Positions 23,733 to 35,058 of a stretch of 64,000 nt of DNA are shown here, in pieces. The notes beneath the pieces are model-generated. The model did not search any database. It worked only from the letters and a program-made list of their open reading frames with translations, and was not told the DNA's origin. The DNA is taken from the NCBI GenBank assembly GCA_030512335.1, contig JAULSU010000001.1:1178001-1242000 (forward strand), read 5' to 3'. The translations under genes were made by a program, and so were the position numbers. Position 1 is the first letter of the stretch; every line of letters begins with the position of its first letter. Origin of the DNA: Immersiella caudata. Taxonomy: Eukaryota; Ascomycota; Sordariomycetes; Sordariales; Lasiosphaeriaceae.

Positions 23733-26375
23733 ATGGCATCACGGGCGAGGATGAAGCCTATACGGAGAGTATGTTCTGGGCCTCTGAATTACTTATTGCC
23801 GAATGGTGGCTAACACTTGCCAGCCTGCTGCCAAAAATCGAGAGACCAGTGACTTCGAACCATGCTGGCACCTTCTTCGCAGTGCGATGATCGATATTCA
23901 CACAAAAAACGCCGGCGGCTTATCCTTCGAGGCCCTTTACCGAGCATCCTACAAGATTGTGCTGAGGAAGAAAGGTGAATTGCTCTATACGGAGGTCAAG
24001 TCGTTTGAGGAAGCATGGTTTCGAGACCATGTGATGCCCCCGATAGCCGAGCTCATCACAAACAATCTGATCAACATTTCTTTGATCCAGGCGCCTGGGA
24101 CAAGCCTGCACGAACGCCGCCAAATGGGCGAGAAGTTCCTGCGTGGAGTCCGCGACGCGTGGGTGGAACACAACCTGAACATGAACATGATTGCCGATGT
24201 CATGATGTACCTGGACCGCGCCTATACGGCAGAGACCAAGCAGCCCTCGATATTTGCGGCGACGATTGGTCTGTTCCGGGACCACATTCTTCGAAACACC
24301 CTCAGCGCAAGCTCACAGGAGCAACTTACCCACGAGTTTATCGTCTTTGACATACTCAACGCCGTCGTGCTGGATCTGATCAACATGGAAAGGGACGGGG
24401 ATATCATCGACCGAAATCTACTCAAGAAGATCACTTCCATGCTGGAGGACCTCTACGAAACAGACGAGGAGATTGACGACCAGAAGCTCTACCTCCGAGT
24501 GTTTGAGCCTCGTTATTTGCAAGCCAGCAAAGCATTCTATCGCCGAGAGTGTGAGAGGCTGGTTCGCGATTCCGATGCTGGTACATGGCTGCGTCACTGC
24601 CGACGACGGCTCATTGAGGAGAGTGACCGATGTGGTACCACTATCTCTCTCCTAACATCCGAAAAGATATCCAAGGTTATAGAGACCGAGCTTGTCATGG
24701 CAAAGCTGGGAGAATTCCTCGCCATGGAGGGGAGCGGCCTGAAGGGCATGATTGACAACGATCGAATCGAGGATCTGTCGATTCTTTACGAGCTGATCGC
24801 TAGGGTTGACCCCTCGATGGCGCCACTCAAGGCAACACTCCAAAGCCGAATCATGGAGCTGGGTCTCGAGATTGAGAAAAACTTGAAGAATACGGACTTC
24901 TCCGTACCAGCAAATGGTGGCGGAGCTGACGGTGATGATGGAGCCGACGCCGTCGACAAAGCAAAAGCACAGCCCCTGACAGTCGCGGCCCAGCAAACAG
25001 CAGCAGCCATCAAGTGGGTCGATGATGTTTTGACCCTCAAAGACAAATTCGACAACCTCTGGTCGAACTGCTTCCAAGAGGACCTGGTCTTGCAGTCTTC
25101 CATCACCAAGAGCTTCTCGGATTTCATCAACGTTTTCAACCGCAGCTCCGAGTATGTTTCGCTCTTCATCGATGACAATCTCAAGCGAGGCACCAAGTCT
25201 AAAACGGAGGCTGAGGTTGATGCTGTCCTTGATAAGGCCATCATCCTGCTCAGGTATCTTACCGACAGAGACATGTTTGAGCGGTACTACCAAAAGCATC
25301 TCGCGCGGCGGCTGCTGCACAACAAATCAGACATCGACACAGAGAAGGACATGGTAAGCCGAATGAGGTCAGAGATGGGCAACGCCTTTACTTCCAAGTT
25401 TGAGGGCATGTTCAAGGATATGGAACTATCCAAAGACCTGTCCGAGAACTACCGGGACCACATTCGCCAACTGGGAGACGTCGATACGAAAAAGGTCGAC
25501 CTTGGCATTCACGTTCTCACGACGAACAACTGGCCGCCAGAGGTCATGGGCCGCAGCGCCAACCAAGAAGAAGGAAGCAAGGTGCAATGCACTTATCCCC
25601 CAGCTGTTAAGAGGTTACAAGATAGTTTCTACAAGTTCTACCTCAAGGACAGGAGCGGCAGAGTCCTGACGTGGGTGGGATCAGCTGGCACGGCAGATAT
25701 CAAATGCGTCTTCCCCAAGGTGCCTGGAAAAGAAACCGGGCCTCTCAGCAAGGAGCGGCGCTACGAGTTGAATGTTTCGACCTACGGCATGATCATCTTG
25801 CTGTTGTTCAACGACCTGGCCGAGGGCGAAAGCCTGAGCTTTGAGGAAATTCAAGCCACGACTAACATCCCACCCCAAGATCTTCAGCGAAACTTGGCGT
25901 CCCTATCAATAGCGCCCAAGGCTCGGGTGTTGCTGAAGGAACCATTTTCCAAGTCGGTCAAACCCACCGACAAGTTCTCCTTCAACACGCAGTTCGCCAG
26001 CAAGTCGATGAAAATCAAGGCCCCGACGATCACCGCCATTTCGAAGGTGGAAGGGGACGACGAGCGCCGGGAAACTGAGAGAAAGAATGATCAGACTCGA
26101 TCACACGTCATCGACGCGGCAATTGTCAGGATCATGAAGTGAGTACCGAGATTGGATCCTCCGTTGTGTGTGTGTGTGTGTGTGTGCTGACAGGTCCTCA
26201 CAGGGCTCGGAAACAACTCGGTCATACCGCCCTCACCACAGAGGTGATTACGCAGTTGGCAAATAGGTTCAAGCCAGAGATCTCTCTCATCAAGAAGCGG
26301 ATCGAGGATTTACTGAACCGAGAGTATCTGGAGCGGGTGGAGGGGGAAACGGCCGTCTACCGCTATCTTGCCTAG
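23733..26375 (+). CDS. CUL3: Cullin-3, scaffold of BTB-type ubiquitin ligases
   Basis: Cullin-3 bridges BTB substrate adaptors to the RING protein Rbx1. The model is join(23733..23768, 23824..26138, 26204..26375), 840 residues. Exon 1 is a 36 nt start exon (MASRARMKPIRR). Its intron has GTATGT, GCTAAC and CCAG, and joins to PAAKNRETSDFEPCWHLLRS. The N-terminal cullin repeats begin with HTKNAGGLSFEALYRASYKI. The cullin homology region has YLTDRDMFERYYQKHLARRL and LTTNNWPPEVM. The C-terminal winged helix contains the neddylation site IVRIMK and then TTEVITQLANRFKPEISLIK. The acceptor Lys is residue 784, and its codon AA|G is split by the second intron (26139-26203, GTGAGT to CACAG). A glycine/aspartate-rich loop (NGGGADGDDGADAVD) interrupts the middle. 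Assignment to CUL3 rather than CUL1 or CUL4 rests on the overall match. Confidence 0.94.
26165..26186 (+). repeat. (TG)11 microsatellite inside CUL3 intron 2
   Basis: Eleven TG units lie between the GTGAGT donor and the acceptor of a 65 nt intron, so the repeat makes up a third of the intron. Length changes would alter donor-acceptor spacing but not the protein. Confidence 0.95.
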
Positions 26376-28730
26376 ATGACTCACTGTTATCAACAGGAGC
26401 CGGGTGGCTTTTTGGTTCGGCGGCAGGGACAAGCCCAGCGCCCTTTCATCTGCAGAGATATGGCTTGCGAGAATCTTTCACTTGCAGCCGGGAGGAACAC
26501 AGTATGGTAGGCATGCAGACGCCTCAGCGATTTTTTTTTTCGTTCGGCATTGGTCGGGTACATACAGGCTGGGGGGGGGGGGGGGACTGGACGGAGTTCT
26601 GGAGTCTTCTGGAGCCTCAAGAGGCGAGACTGGATGCTGCAGACGGGTTTCGGTCATAGCAAGGGGATTGATATAGAAATCAATGATGTTGGAAGTGGTA
26701 ATTCACCTTCTCGGCTGTCTGTGTGATTAGATCCTGAGGGTGGAGGTGAAGTGTCTTGAAAGTCTCTAGATCTAGTGCTGGCGTTTCATTCCTCGTTTTT
26801 GACCGTTCACTTGTGGTCTCGCTAACGAGGACAGGAACTCCGCTATCCTCTAACGCCCACAGAAGGGCTACGCAGCCCTGAAAATAGAGTTTCGTGGGAA
26901 TATAGGGTTAGTACCTTCCCCAAGGTACCTATCCAACTTGGCCAAAACCCTCTCAGCCGCTGAGAGCAGCGAATGGGAGAACGGCTGTAGGTAAGGTGGG
27001 TAGCGAAATCGAAACAGAAGTCAACTCGAAACGAGAATTGCAAATCACGAGAGAGCTATCGCCGAAAGAGGGCGTTGCAAACCTCAATCAATCCTCAGTC
27101 CCGTCCCGTTTTGGGACCCCAAACCAACCCCCGCCCCCAAACTTCAACACAAGCCGCTGACGGCATTACCCCTGACAAGCCTAACCTGCCACCCGCCGTC
27201 AACCTTGAGTCTAACCTTGGCCGTCCACGACGTCCCTCAGACAGCGAAAAACATTCTTTGAAAATATCTTCAGCATTTTGGATCAGAATATACGTGAAAA
27301 TCAATCATGCAAATTTTAGTATATGTCTGTGGGAAAAGGTGAGTGCCGGGTGGGAAAGTGATGGGCTGCGGTGGAATGGCGAAGGAGTGTTCTGTGCGTC
27401 ATGACACTGGAGTCCAAGCTCTGAAGATTTTTGATCTGGGAGTCTGCTTTACAGGCTCGACGGTGACTCCGCGTCTTGGAAAAAAGGCTCGCAAGAGAGG
27501 CTTCCAGTTTGCGAGCGGTGTCGAGGTCGTCTCGTGCTTAAGGGGGGTTCTCGGCTTACGAGAATGATGGTTCGTTCAATGGGCCGGGGCTTGCTGAGAA
27601 CCTAGTGCCCGGCGGGAAGGTTCGAGGGGTGAGGGCATTGGGAAACTATGCCTCAGCCAGAGCCGGTTGAGCGAGAAGGTTCTTGTGGGGAGGTGGCTAT
27701 CCAGTTGCTGTTGCTGGGTCAGGGTGACGTGTGGGCGTTGAGGCTTACAGGCTTGGTGGGTTAGGTGTTTTATCCGCCAGGGACCTGGGGAGCGAGGAGG
27801 GTAGAATGATAATGAGGCGCTGGGGAAATACCGGGGAAATTCGAGAAGAGAGTGTTGGGCCTGAGAGGATCTCTGGTCGTGGGCTCGGGGAACTTCAGTG
27901 GCTCAGCCCTAGCTAGGAATACCCCCCTTCTCCCCAGTGCTCAATAGGTTATCAGACGCCCACTACTTGACGCTTTGTCCACTGGCCCGTAGACGAGAGT
28001 TTGCTGAGAAAGTCTCCCTCGTTGACGGTCCAATGACTGGGTTTGCCCCTGTCTCCATCTCAACGCCAGGAAGAAGATTCTGGATGTCGACATGTGTATG
28101 CCAGCAGCAGCCGCACTGTACACTGTGGGTGGGAAACGTGGTGTTTTTACCTGTCAGTTTGTATGCGGATTTTGGTCAGTTCTGAGAAGGAAGGTACTAT
28201 GAAGGGTTCTAGCCAGTGACGTGGTGTTTCTCGGTGGCAGTTCCCCGGCGGGCAGGTGCAGTCGCTCCTCTGACAACCAACACAGCTGGAGAGCTTCCTC
28301 GATCCCCTCCACAACCCAGTACCTAGCTTTCCTCTGACTCTTCCTATCTAAACTTCCCGTCTACTGCTCTAGACTCTTCCATATCACAATACAAGCTACT
28401 GAAGGTTTTCATGATGCAGGTCAGCAGGCCTCACAACCCCAGCTTCCCGCCGGGCAGACTTTTCAAGGGCTGGTTTGACGCCACGACTTCACTTTGGAGT
28501 AATTCTCACGGCTTCTAGGTTTACTAACGCCTCTCTTTCCTCCCGAAATAAAGCCTTCGATCTTTGAAGAGGCTCCCGGCTACCAGGGACAAACAGAAAG
28601 TCAAGGAGAATAGAGTTTCTGATGCTGCATATAGAGCGAGCCTCTGCTCTTGGTTGCCTCCCCTTCTCTTCTCTCTCAGACATCATCAAATCACACAGTT
28701 CTCCATTCAAAAGACCGGACAGATATCAAG
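26376..28730. other. 2.35 kb intergenic region with homopolymer tracts
   Basis: No gene found. It holds a T10 run at 26531-26540 and a 15-base G run at 26571-26585, just past the CUL3 stop. A G-rich stretch at about 27.3-27.9 kb has open frames without coding character. The last 100 bases are C/T-rich and probably form the leader of the next gene. Confidence 0.6.
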
Positions 28731-29519
28731 ATGCGGTTTTTCACGCCAATCAACGGCTACCGCCTCCTGGCTCCCGCCCCGGTTGCTGCTCCCGCCGTCG
28801 TCCGGCCTCCTGCCGCCGCCTTCCTTTTGGCCGCCGCTCCCCCCTCTCCAGCCGCCCCCCCTCCGGACGCCGCCTCCATCCTGTCTCCTGTCCCCTACAC
28901 GGGTGCCAATTACGACCTTGCGGTCCAGGCTGTCTCCCGCCTGCCCGCCTCTCAGGCCCCGGCCCCGGGCGGCCCCCCTCACCCCTCCAAGCGCGAGTAC
29001 TCCGAGGCTGAGCTTGCCGCCGCCTACGCCCTTGTCTCCATGTGTGGGGCCGCCGCCCCCGCTCCCTCTCCCTCTCCCTCTCCCTCTCCGAGCGCGCCGC
29101 CGCCACCGCCCTTCTCTCCCTACGCAGGACCGCGGCCCAAACGCGCCCGACCTCTTCCCGCCGCTCTCCCCCCGCGCTCCTCCCCCACCACCTCCTCCTC
29201 CGCCTCCCTCCTTGCCCCGGCCCCCGCCGGGGTTAAAAAAGCAAATGCGGCTTCAAAGCCAGTCGCCAGCGAGAAGAACAGCGCTCGTAGGAGAGCCAAG
29301 TGGGAGAGGGAGGTGGCGAGGATCGCTGAGATTGCGGAGAAGGGGTTGCCGCAGGAGAAACCCTGCCAAAATTGCAGGGACCGGATGGACCAGATGAGCC
29401 TTCCAGACCGGAGGCCGACAGAAACGGACAAGTATCTGCCGTGCAAGAAGTTGGCGGGGTTGAAGTCCTGTGCCTTATGTAAGGCGATGAAGGAGAAGTG
29501 CAGGCCCGATGAGGACTAG
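28731..29519 (+). CDS. Unrecognised Ala/Pro-rich protein with C-terminal six-Cys cluster
   Basis: 262 residues, no intron seen, start ATG 28731 after a C/T-rich leader. I do not recognise the family. Residues 1-165 are low-complexity Ala/Pro/Ser, including an (SP)5 run made by CTCTCC hexamer repeats in the DNA, with a possible helix KREYSEAELAAAYALVSM. A basic helix (about 170-205, RRRAKWEREVARIAEIAEKG) precedes the only structured-looking part: CQNCRDRMDQ, LPCKKLAGLKSC and ALCKAMKEKC. The Cys residues are 212, 215, 238, 247, 250 and 257, that is C-x2-C-x22-C-x8-C-x2-C-x6-C. This resembles a Zn2Cys6 cluster with an expanded first loop. A DNA-binding or metal-binding role is inference only. 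The extreme C preference at third codon positions supports that it is a real, biased gene. Confidence 0.7.
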   Translation: MRFFTPINGYRLLAPAPVAAPAVVRPPAAAFLLAAAPPSPAAPPPDAASILSPVPYTGANYDLAVQAVSRLPASQAPAPGGPPHPSKREYSEAELAAAYALVSMCGAAAPAPSPSPSPSPSAPPPPPFSPYAGPRPKRARPLPAALPPRSSPTTSSSASLLAPAPAGVKKANAASKPVASEKNSARRRAKWEREVARIAEIAEKGLPQEKPCQNCRDRMDQMSLPDRRPTETDKYLPCKKLAGLKSCALCKAMKEKCRPDED

Positions 29520-31341
29520 GAGGACTGCTTTTTGGTGTTGGTGTTTGGGGCTTTGGTTTTTTTCTTGTTCTGACTCGAGGCATAACTCTCCATAAAGGAG
29601 GCCATGGTGTGGGGCGCTTGATGTGTTGTTAGTTGTGGGTTGAGGCGTAGTCGGTTATTTTTGTTTGGGCTCTCGCTTTCAGTTCAGTCCCTGGCTCTCC
29701 ATCCAGGAGGACATGTAGTTAGTAGTTGGGTGCATTGTCGGTTGAGGGCTGACGCGTTGTTATCTTTGTGTTTCGGCTTTTTGCATTTGGGTTGACCTAT
29801 GGCTCTCCATCAATGAGGCCGCGCAGTCACGTTGTTAAGGGGTCATGTTTGTGCTCGGAGGTATGGGAAGGGATGCGCATTAGTCTGGTTCCGTACTGGC
29901 AACGCATTCGATCAAAGTTCAATGTCATTTTCCATCGTACCTGGACTACAGCATCACGAATACCTACTTTATTGCTTCGTCGGTGTCTTAAAAGACTGCC
30001 AATTGCCCGTCGATGCCTCATGGACATCATCAGTGTCCCTTTTCCCTGTCAAATCTATATATACCTATTTAGTGTTTAACTTAAATCTGCTTTAACTCTG
30101 TTGTCAAGGTTGATTGATGTCTCCACATCTCCAAACTGATGTTGTCCGGAATAAAAATACGAACGGGTCCACAGTCATGCCACATCCCTGACACTTCCCA
30201 TGTTAGTGAGATAATTCTTTTCGCTTGTTGAGGCTGAAGGCCGAGAACTTGTCAAGCAGTCGATACTTGATATCTGATCGGGTCAGACATAGAATGAATT
30301 CGCCTCCTTCCGGTACCAAGGACTAAATAGTTGTTCGGCACTGAACCAGCCCGGTAACCTCACCAGCCTCAAAGATCTCCGTGAAGAGCCATGTTATGGC
30401 CGGAATGCGACACTAAGTTGGCGGCGGGTTCTACTATCGGCGGCATGTGACAATCTGCCCCCTTCATTACTTCAGCCTGACCAAGCCCTCCGGTGCCCGT
30501 TGGCTATTCCTCTTGGGGAAGGCCTCGCCGTGGTGTTAACCTGGTCTTCAACTGCTTTGTTAACAAGGTTGGCGAATACCGGACCCCGCAGAAACTCGTC
30601 GACCTTCTTGTCATCGGCTGTGTTGACTGGCGCCTCTATGTTCTTGGCCTCTATTCTCTGCTGCCTGTCAACGGCTGGGAAATGCTAGTTGAGCCGTTGT
30701 CGCATTTCTGTTAGGGCGAGGAATTCGCGTCCTCGGCCATGAGGCTGGCCACCAGTTCCGCCGCTTCCTGTCCGCCGCTTCCTTGACCTGCCACTTGTCA
30801 ACGCAAAGGAGCTGTCGAGCAGTTGAAACTTGAAAGTTTGTTTTAAGTCGGAAATAGGGGTATCATCTTGGCAGGGGTTCCAGTATGAGTCAGTTCCATG
30901 TTGTTCAAGCGTCATCTCGCCTCCTCTTCATTCGGTCATTCTTGTTTTTCTCAACCCGTGCTCAGATCGGATGAAGCGCCGTCTCTCCGGCATCACAAAC
31001 TTCAAGTCCTCCACGTGTGAGTTAGATTGTTTCATCACAATGATCCATCTCATGAGATTATTCACGAATATCATCGAGTTTCACCTCTCCTATCCCTGCA
31101 CAGACATCATCTAATCCGAGATCTCTGAATTCTGACCGCGTCTTCTGCAAATACCCTTGGCGAGCCCACAGTCTGGGGACACTGTCACGGCCAGGGCTGC
31201 ACAATGGGCATGCTATTGGGGGTATCCAAATTTATCTTTACCTTCGAGAAAGCAATGTATATAAAGATACGAAAAATGTGATATCCAAGTCTATGACCTC
31301 AGGGAAACCCAATGAATCGAGACCACCTAATTTCTCGAACC
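29520..31341. other. 1.8 kb intergenic region between two convergent genes
   Basis: 3' flanks of the Cys-cluster gene and the ERG6-like gene. It contains the degenerate 108-bp repeats described separately. No gene is supported. Confidence 0.6.
29586..29810 (+). repeat. Degenerate tandem repeat, period about 108 bp
   Basis: CTCTCCAT recurs at 29586, 29695 and 29803, spaced 109 and 108 bases, each followed by a (A/T)GAGG segment. The stretches between share GTTGAGG, a T-rich core with TTTGTTT or TTTGTGTTT, and the end GGCTCTCCAT. The copies are diverged, so this is an old duplication in the 3' flank of the Cys-cluster gene. Confidence 0.55.
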
Positions 31342-32595
31342 TCATTGCAGAGGCTTCTCTGCAACCACCCAGTAGCTTGTCGTAATCAGTCGCATTTTAT
31401 CCATCTTCACAAACGCCTGCCCGTCGAGACACAACCTGTCGATCAGTGTCTTGAAATGCGGCGGGAGGAGTCGGAGTTTGACCAGCGCCAGAATCATCTG
31501 CCGCATACCCCGGAAGTAGATATCGACCTTGTCAATAAGCGGAGCTTGTAGCCCTCCGACACTTGCGTTCTCCGACTTGACGACTACGAAGCCCGCACTC
31601 TTAACCGCCTGCTCAAGGCTTGCAGGCGTGGGCGTGCCCACAGCACCGATCAACGGTTTTACTCGTCGCATGAGTTCAACCTGCTCTGCGTTGGTGGGAT
31701 CGTACGCTGGTAGGCTAACCCAGTCAAGGAGCGATATCCTAGCGCCAGGCTTGACAATTCGGTAAATCTCCTTGAACAACGCTGGTAGATCCTCGCAGAG
31801 CGACAGAGCCTGGATCTGGTAGAGAGCATCGAATTGACTGTCAGCGAACGGGAGCGGCGGCTGGTTGAAACTCTTGACGATGAATTCGTTGGGAAGACTG
31901 CGCTCGGCGTTGAATTCTCGCGCCTGTCCGACTTGGTTGGGATCAACGTTGATTCCAGTGACTTTCACACCAGGAATAGCTGTGGCCATGTGAGCTGCCA
32001 CTCTTCCCCTTCCGCATCCGAGATCAAGCACAGAATCGCCCGCCTTGAGACCGATGGAGTGTGCGATTGCGCGTTCGTACAGCAGTTGGTTTTCCAGCAC
32101 GCTGGCGCGCTTGTCCATAAGTGGAGGAATGTACATCTTCTCAACGGAGCCTAGCGCACAGAGATGGTTGACGACACCATAGTATGCCTGGAGGGCGGCG
32201 TCTACGCGAGACTGGTAGGATGGGCCAAGCGCAGCTTCCATAGCTTTCGGGTCGTTCCAGTCCAGACTGTAAATGACATAGGAGGCCATGTAATCATCAA
32301 CCTGTTGCTGTGTGAGATTTCGCAAATATCTGAATGATGTCCTGAAGGTCTTTAGACGGTCCGTCTGTGAGGCTCTGTCTAGCCGGTCCAGCGAGTCCAG
32401 GGAGAACTCGTCGGAGTCCCTGTGTTTCCGTCTCCTCTGGGACCTGAAAACCGAGTTGAGGGCTGCCTGCCGTTTTTCGTCCGCAACAAGGCCGTCATGT
32501 GAGGAAGAGTCTGAGCTGGCCGAGGAGCGCGCGTTAAACGAGTCCGGGACTGGTTGCCTTGGGTGAGGCAACGCGGCGACGTCAGGTGTTGCCAT
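31342..32595 (-). CDS. ERG6-like sterol/SAM-dependent methyltransferase
   Basis: 417 residues, no intron, start ATG 32595. Class I SAM-dependent methyltransferase. Motif I is DSVLDLGCGRGRVAAHMA at residues 187-204, followed by VTGINVDPNQVGQA, the place where ERG6 has GLNNN..Q. FDALYQIQALSLCEDLPALF and EIYRIVKPGARISLLDW are the post-I and motif III regions. The C-terminal part (MRQMILALVKLRLLPPHF) matches the sterol methyltransferase C-terminal domain. The N-terminal 85 residues are Ser/Arg/Asp-rich and probably disordered. The sterol-binding signature YEWGWG of true ERG6 is not present; the matching place reads YYGVVNHLCALGSVEK. It is therefore more likely a paralogue acting on another sterol, triterpenoid or lipid substrate than the ergosterol pathway enzyme itself. 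The substrate is unknown. Confidence 0.82.
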   Translation of the reverse strand: MATPDVAALPHPRQPVPDSFNARSSASSDSSSHDGLVADEKRQAALNSVFRSQRRRKHRDSDEFSLDSLDRLDRASQTDRLKTFRTSFRYLRNLTQQQVDDYMASYVIYSLDWNDPKAMEAALGPSYQSRVDAALQAYYGVVNHLCALGSVEKMYIPPLMDKRASVLENQLLYERAIAHSIGLKAGDSVLDLGCGRGRVAAHMATAIPGVKVTGINVDPNQVGQAREFNAERSLPNEFIVKSFNQPPLPFADSQFDALYQIQALSLCEDLPALFKEIYRIVKPGARISLLDWVSLPAYDPTNAEQVELMRRVKPLIGAVGTPTPASLEQAVKSAGFVVVKSENASVGGLQAPLIDKVDIYFRGMRQMILALVKLRLLPPHFKTLIDRLCLDGQAFVKMDKMRLITTSYWVVAEKPLQ

Positions 32596-34930
32596 ATTGA
32601 AAGCACGGATGGTCGGGACTTTGACGGGAGGCGGAAACTGGTGCTGGGAAAAGCTAAACGATGGTTGCGGCGTTAATGGTGTGCGATGTTGATGATTTCT
32701 TCAGTAGAGTATCGATATCCAAAATCGTACTTTGGACCAAAATCTCGGAATTACGTGAAAGGCGTGATGTATGATGTGGTGTTGTTGCTTTTATGTCAGC
32801 AAACAAAGGCCGGCGATGGCAGATGGACGGTTCCCTTCACAAGGGGGCGGATGCCAGTCGTCGGTTTTAGGGCGTCTGATTTCTGTGCAAACTGGCGGTC
32901 GCTGCCAAGAAAAGTTTTCCGGACATTGCGGAGGTTGGTTTATAAGGCGAAAGACCGGTGATTCCGACCGGATGGACCGGATGGCCCAGCGTGGAGTCTG
33001 ACCATGTCGGTCGGCCTTCGGTTTGCGAGCGACACGTTGAAAAATGATAATAATAGCGGATCCTAGGTAAACCAAAACCGTGTCGGTCGTTTGGTCATCT
33101 TCCCTGTCTGCCGGAGTGCCTGGCAGGCTAGGTTGGGTGCTGACGAGACGTGGGCAGGAGTGCCATTGATGTTGTGGGCTCATGAGTCACCGCCGGTCTC
33201 CGGTGTTTAGGCCGCGACACGAGAAGCATTGCACTCGGATCCATGTTGCCAGATATAGCGGATACGTGGGTGCGCGCGAGAGTGGGAGGATGCCCCATGC
33301 GTCCGGATCACGGGGACCGCAAAAAGGCAGGAGCATCCCTCACACTGCAAAGGGAAACTGTGATCTGATACTGATAGGATCAATTGGAGCTCATCATCTG
33401 ACAGCTGCAGCTTCCCGTCTCCCGACCCATGAGTATACGACATGGCAGAAAGTCCACATTGACGACACTTCTTGACTCCAACCCAGCCACTCTCACGGTC
33501 GCCACTTTTCCGAATTTGTCACACACTTGAAGAAGCAACCTGAGAAGTCCCCAACTACCACACGCATTCATCCACCGCCTTACACCCCTCTCCAGCTTCA
33601 AGTTCATGACAGGTATGTGACTAAAATGACCAGCAAGCTGACAAAATATCAAACTTTCAGAAAACAATCGAAGCGCCGGCGTGGCAGAGCACAGTAAAGT
33701 CAGTGCCGCAACATCGCAACAGCCTATAATCCCAATGCGGTTGAACCAACCCGGTTCAAGTTAATAGGCAGCCAAGCGGGTCACCGACATCAATTTGGTC
33801 TCGACAACCTGCGCCGCATCTCAACCCTTCGCCCACATGATCCCGAACAATCCTCTCGGGAGGCGCCTTTCGTACCTAGGTATGTGATACCGGGATCGGG
33901 AGCGACAGTCGAAACTAGGATAAGGGATAAGAGAAACATTACGGTTGGGGGTACGGTAGAACGCCACGTCGCATGGGTTGGTTGCTTGTTTATCCCTTCT
34001 AGTACTGTCGTTTGCGTGTAGGAAATCGGAATAGAAGTCTCGGGACACGAGGCTAGTGGTAGTGGGTGGGTTGGTAGGTGTTTGATTTGAGGATACCAAT
34101 CTGGGGGTTGTTGTGGAGGTTGAAAGAATTTGGGCGTTTGCTTGGACGGGTGATTCAATCCTGCTTCTTGGGATGAGGTACACAACGGTCAACCGTCAGT
34201 GTCCGCTTGGGTGAGTTCCACGGTGTTCGTCACACTGGAGGCGTTTCTTGAGCTCTTTGACATTTTCTGACAATTGCTGGACTTCGAGACCAATGCGCCA
34301 GGAGTCTTTGATGTTGATGAACAGCATAGGGGGGGTGGCTTTTTCGGTTACTGGGCCTCAAAATTCATAAAAAGTACTGCTGACGCCATTCTCTCATCAA
34401 TTGATCAGGATGGGATCATCGCCAGATGCTCAGACGTCTGAGGTACCAACATGAAATTCTACCAGCATCCATGAACGTGAGATTGAAAACCAGCACCAAA
34501 GCCTGCTTACAATAGTTTTCAGCGTGTGCCTTGCTTGACGACAGCGAGAGGGGGATTTCGGTTGCCCCAAACCTTACCTACCCACCCCCAAAACCCACGT
34601 CCAAGTCGCTGCGGCCCACCATCGGCAAAGCAACATACCTACCTAGGTATTGTGATTTTGATCATTCCGGGCATTCTCCCCAATCCCACCTCAGCTCCCA
34701 GTACCTGCCCTTTTTCTGTATACCTCACCCAATTGAACAATGCCGTTGTCCCAACATGAATGCAGCCATGACAGTCCTGTTCCGGAACACTAGCCAAGAG
34801 TCCCCCGCCAGTGCCTGTTGTGTCGACCTCAACATCCGCATCATGATTTTGAGGTGGGCGAGGTTTCTTTGCTCAATAGGCACACGTGACAATACCTTTC
34901 TTTCTAGACAAAGAAGCTGGAGCTAGAGTC

Positions 34931-34952
34931 AGCTAAGCTAGGTAGCTTAGCT
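34931..34952. repeat. Inverted repeat, 10-bp arms, 2-base spacer
   Basis: AGCTAAGCTA, then GG, then TAGCTTAGCT: the arms are exact reverse complements. It sits about 107 bp upstream of the TATA box of the orphan ORF. It could be a binding site for a dimeric regulator or an incidental palindrome. Confidence 0.9.
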
Positions 34953-35058
34953 CGTGGAACAAAGGATTGGACAAGCTTTTGTTGACAATCCGCTTGTTTG
35001 GGTTCCGAGGAACTGAAAATTGTTGCAGCGAGTGTCGCCAGTGCTGGTGTGAATATAA

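Noticed and set aside
28980..29100. CTCTCC hexamer repeat as a CRISPR-like or regulatory array
   Set aside because: It is a simple in-frame Ser-Pro repeat inside the coding sequence; no spacers.
29712..29730. GTTAGTAGTTGGGT, identical to part of fungal 5S rRNA
   Set aside because: Only 14 bases match; flanking sequence does not fit the 5S gene, and the stretch is part of the local degenerate repeat.
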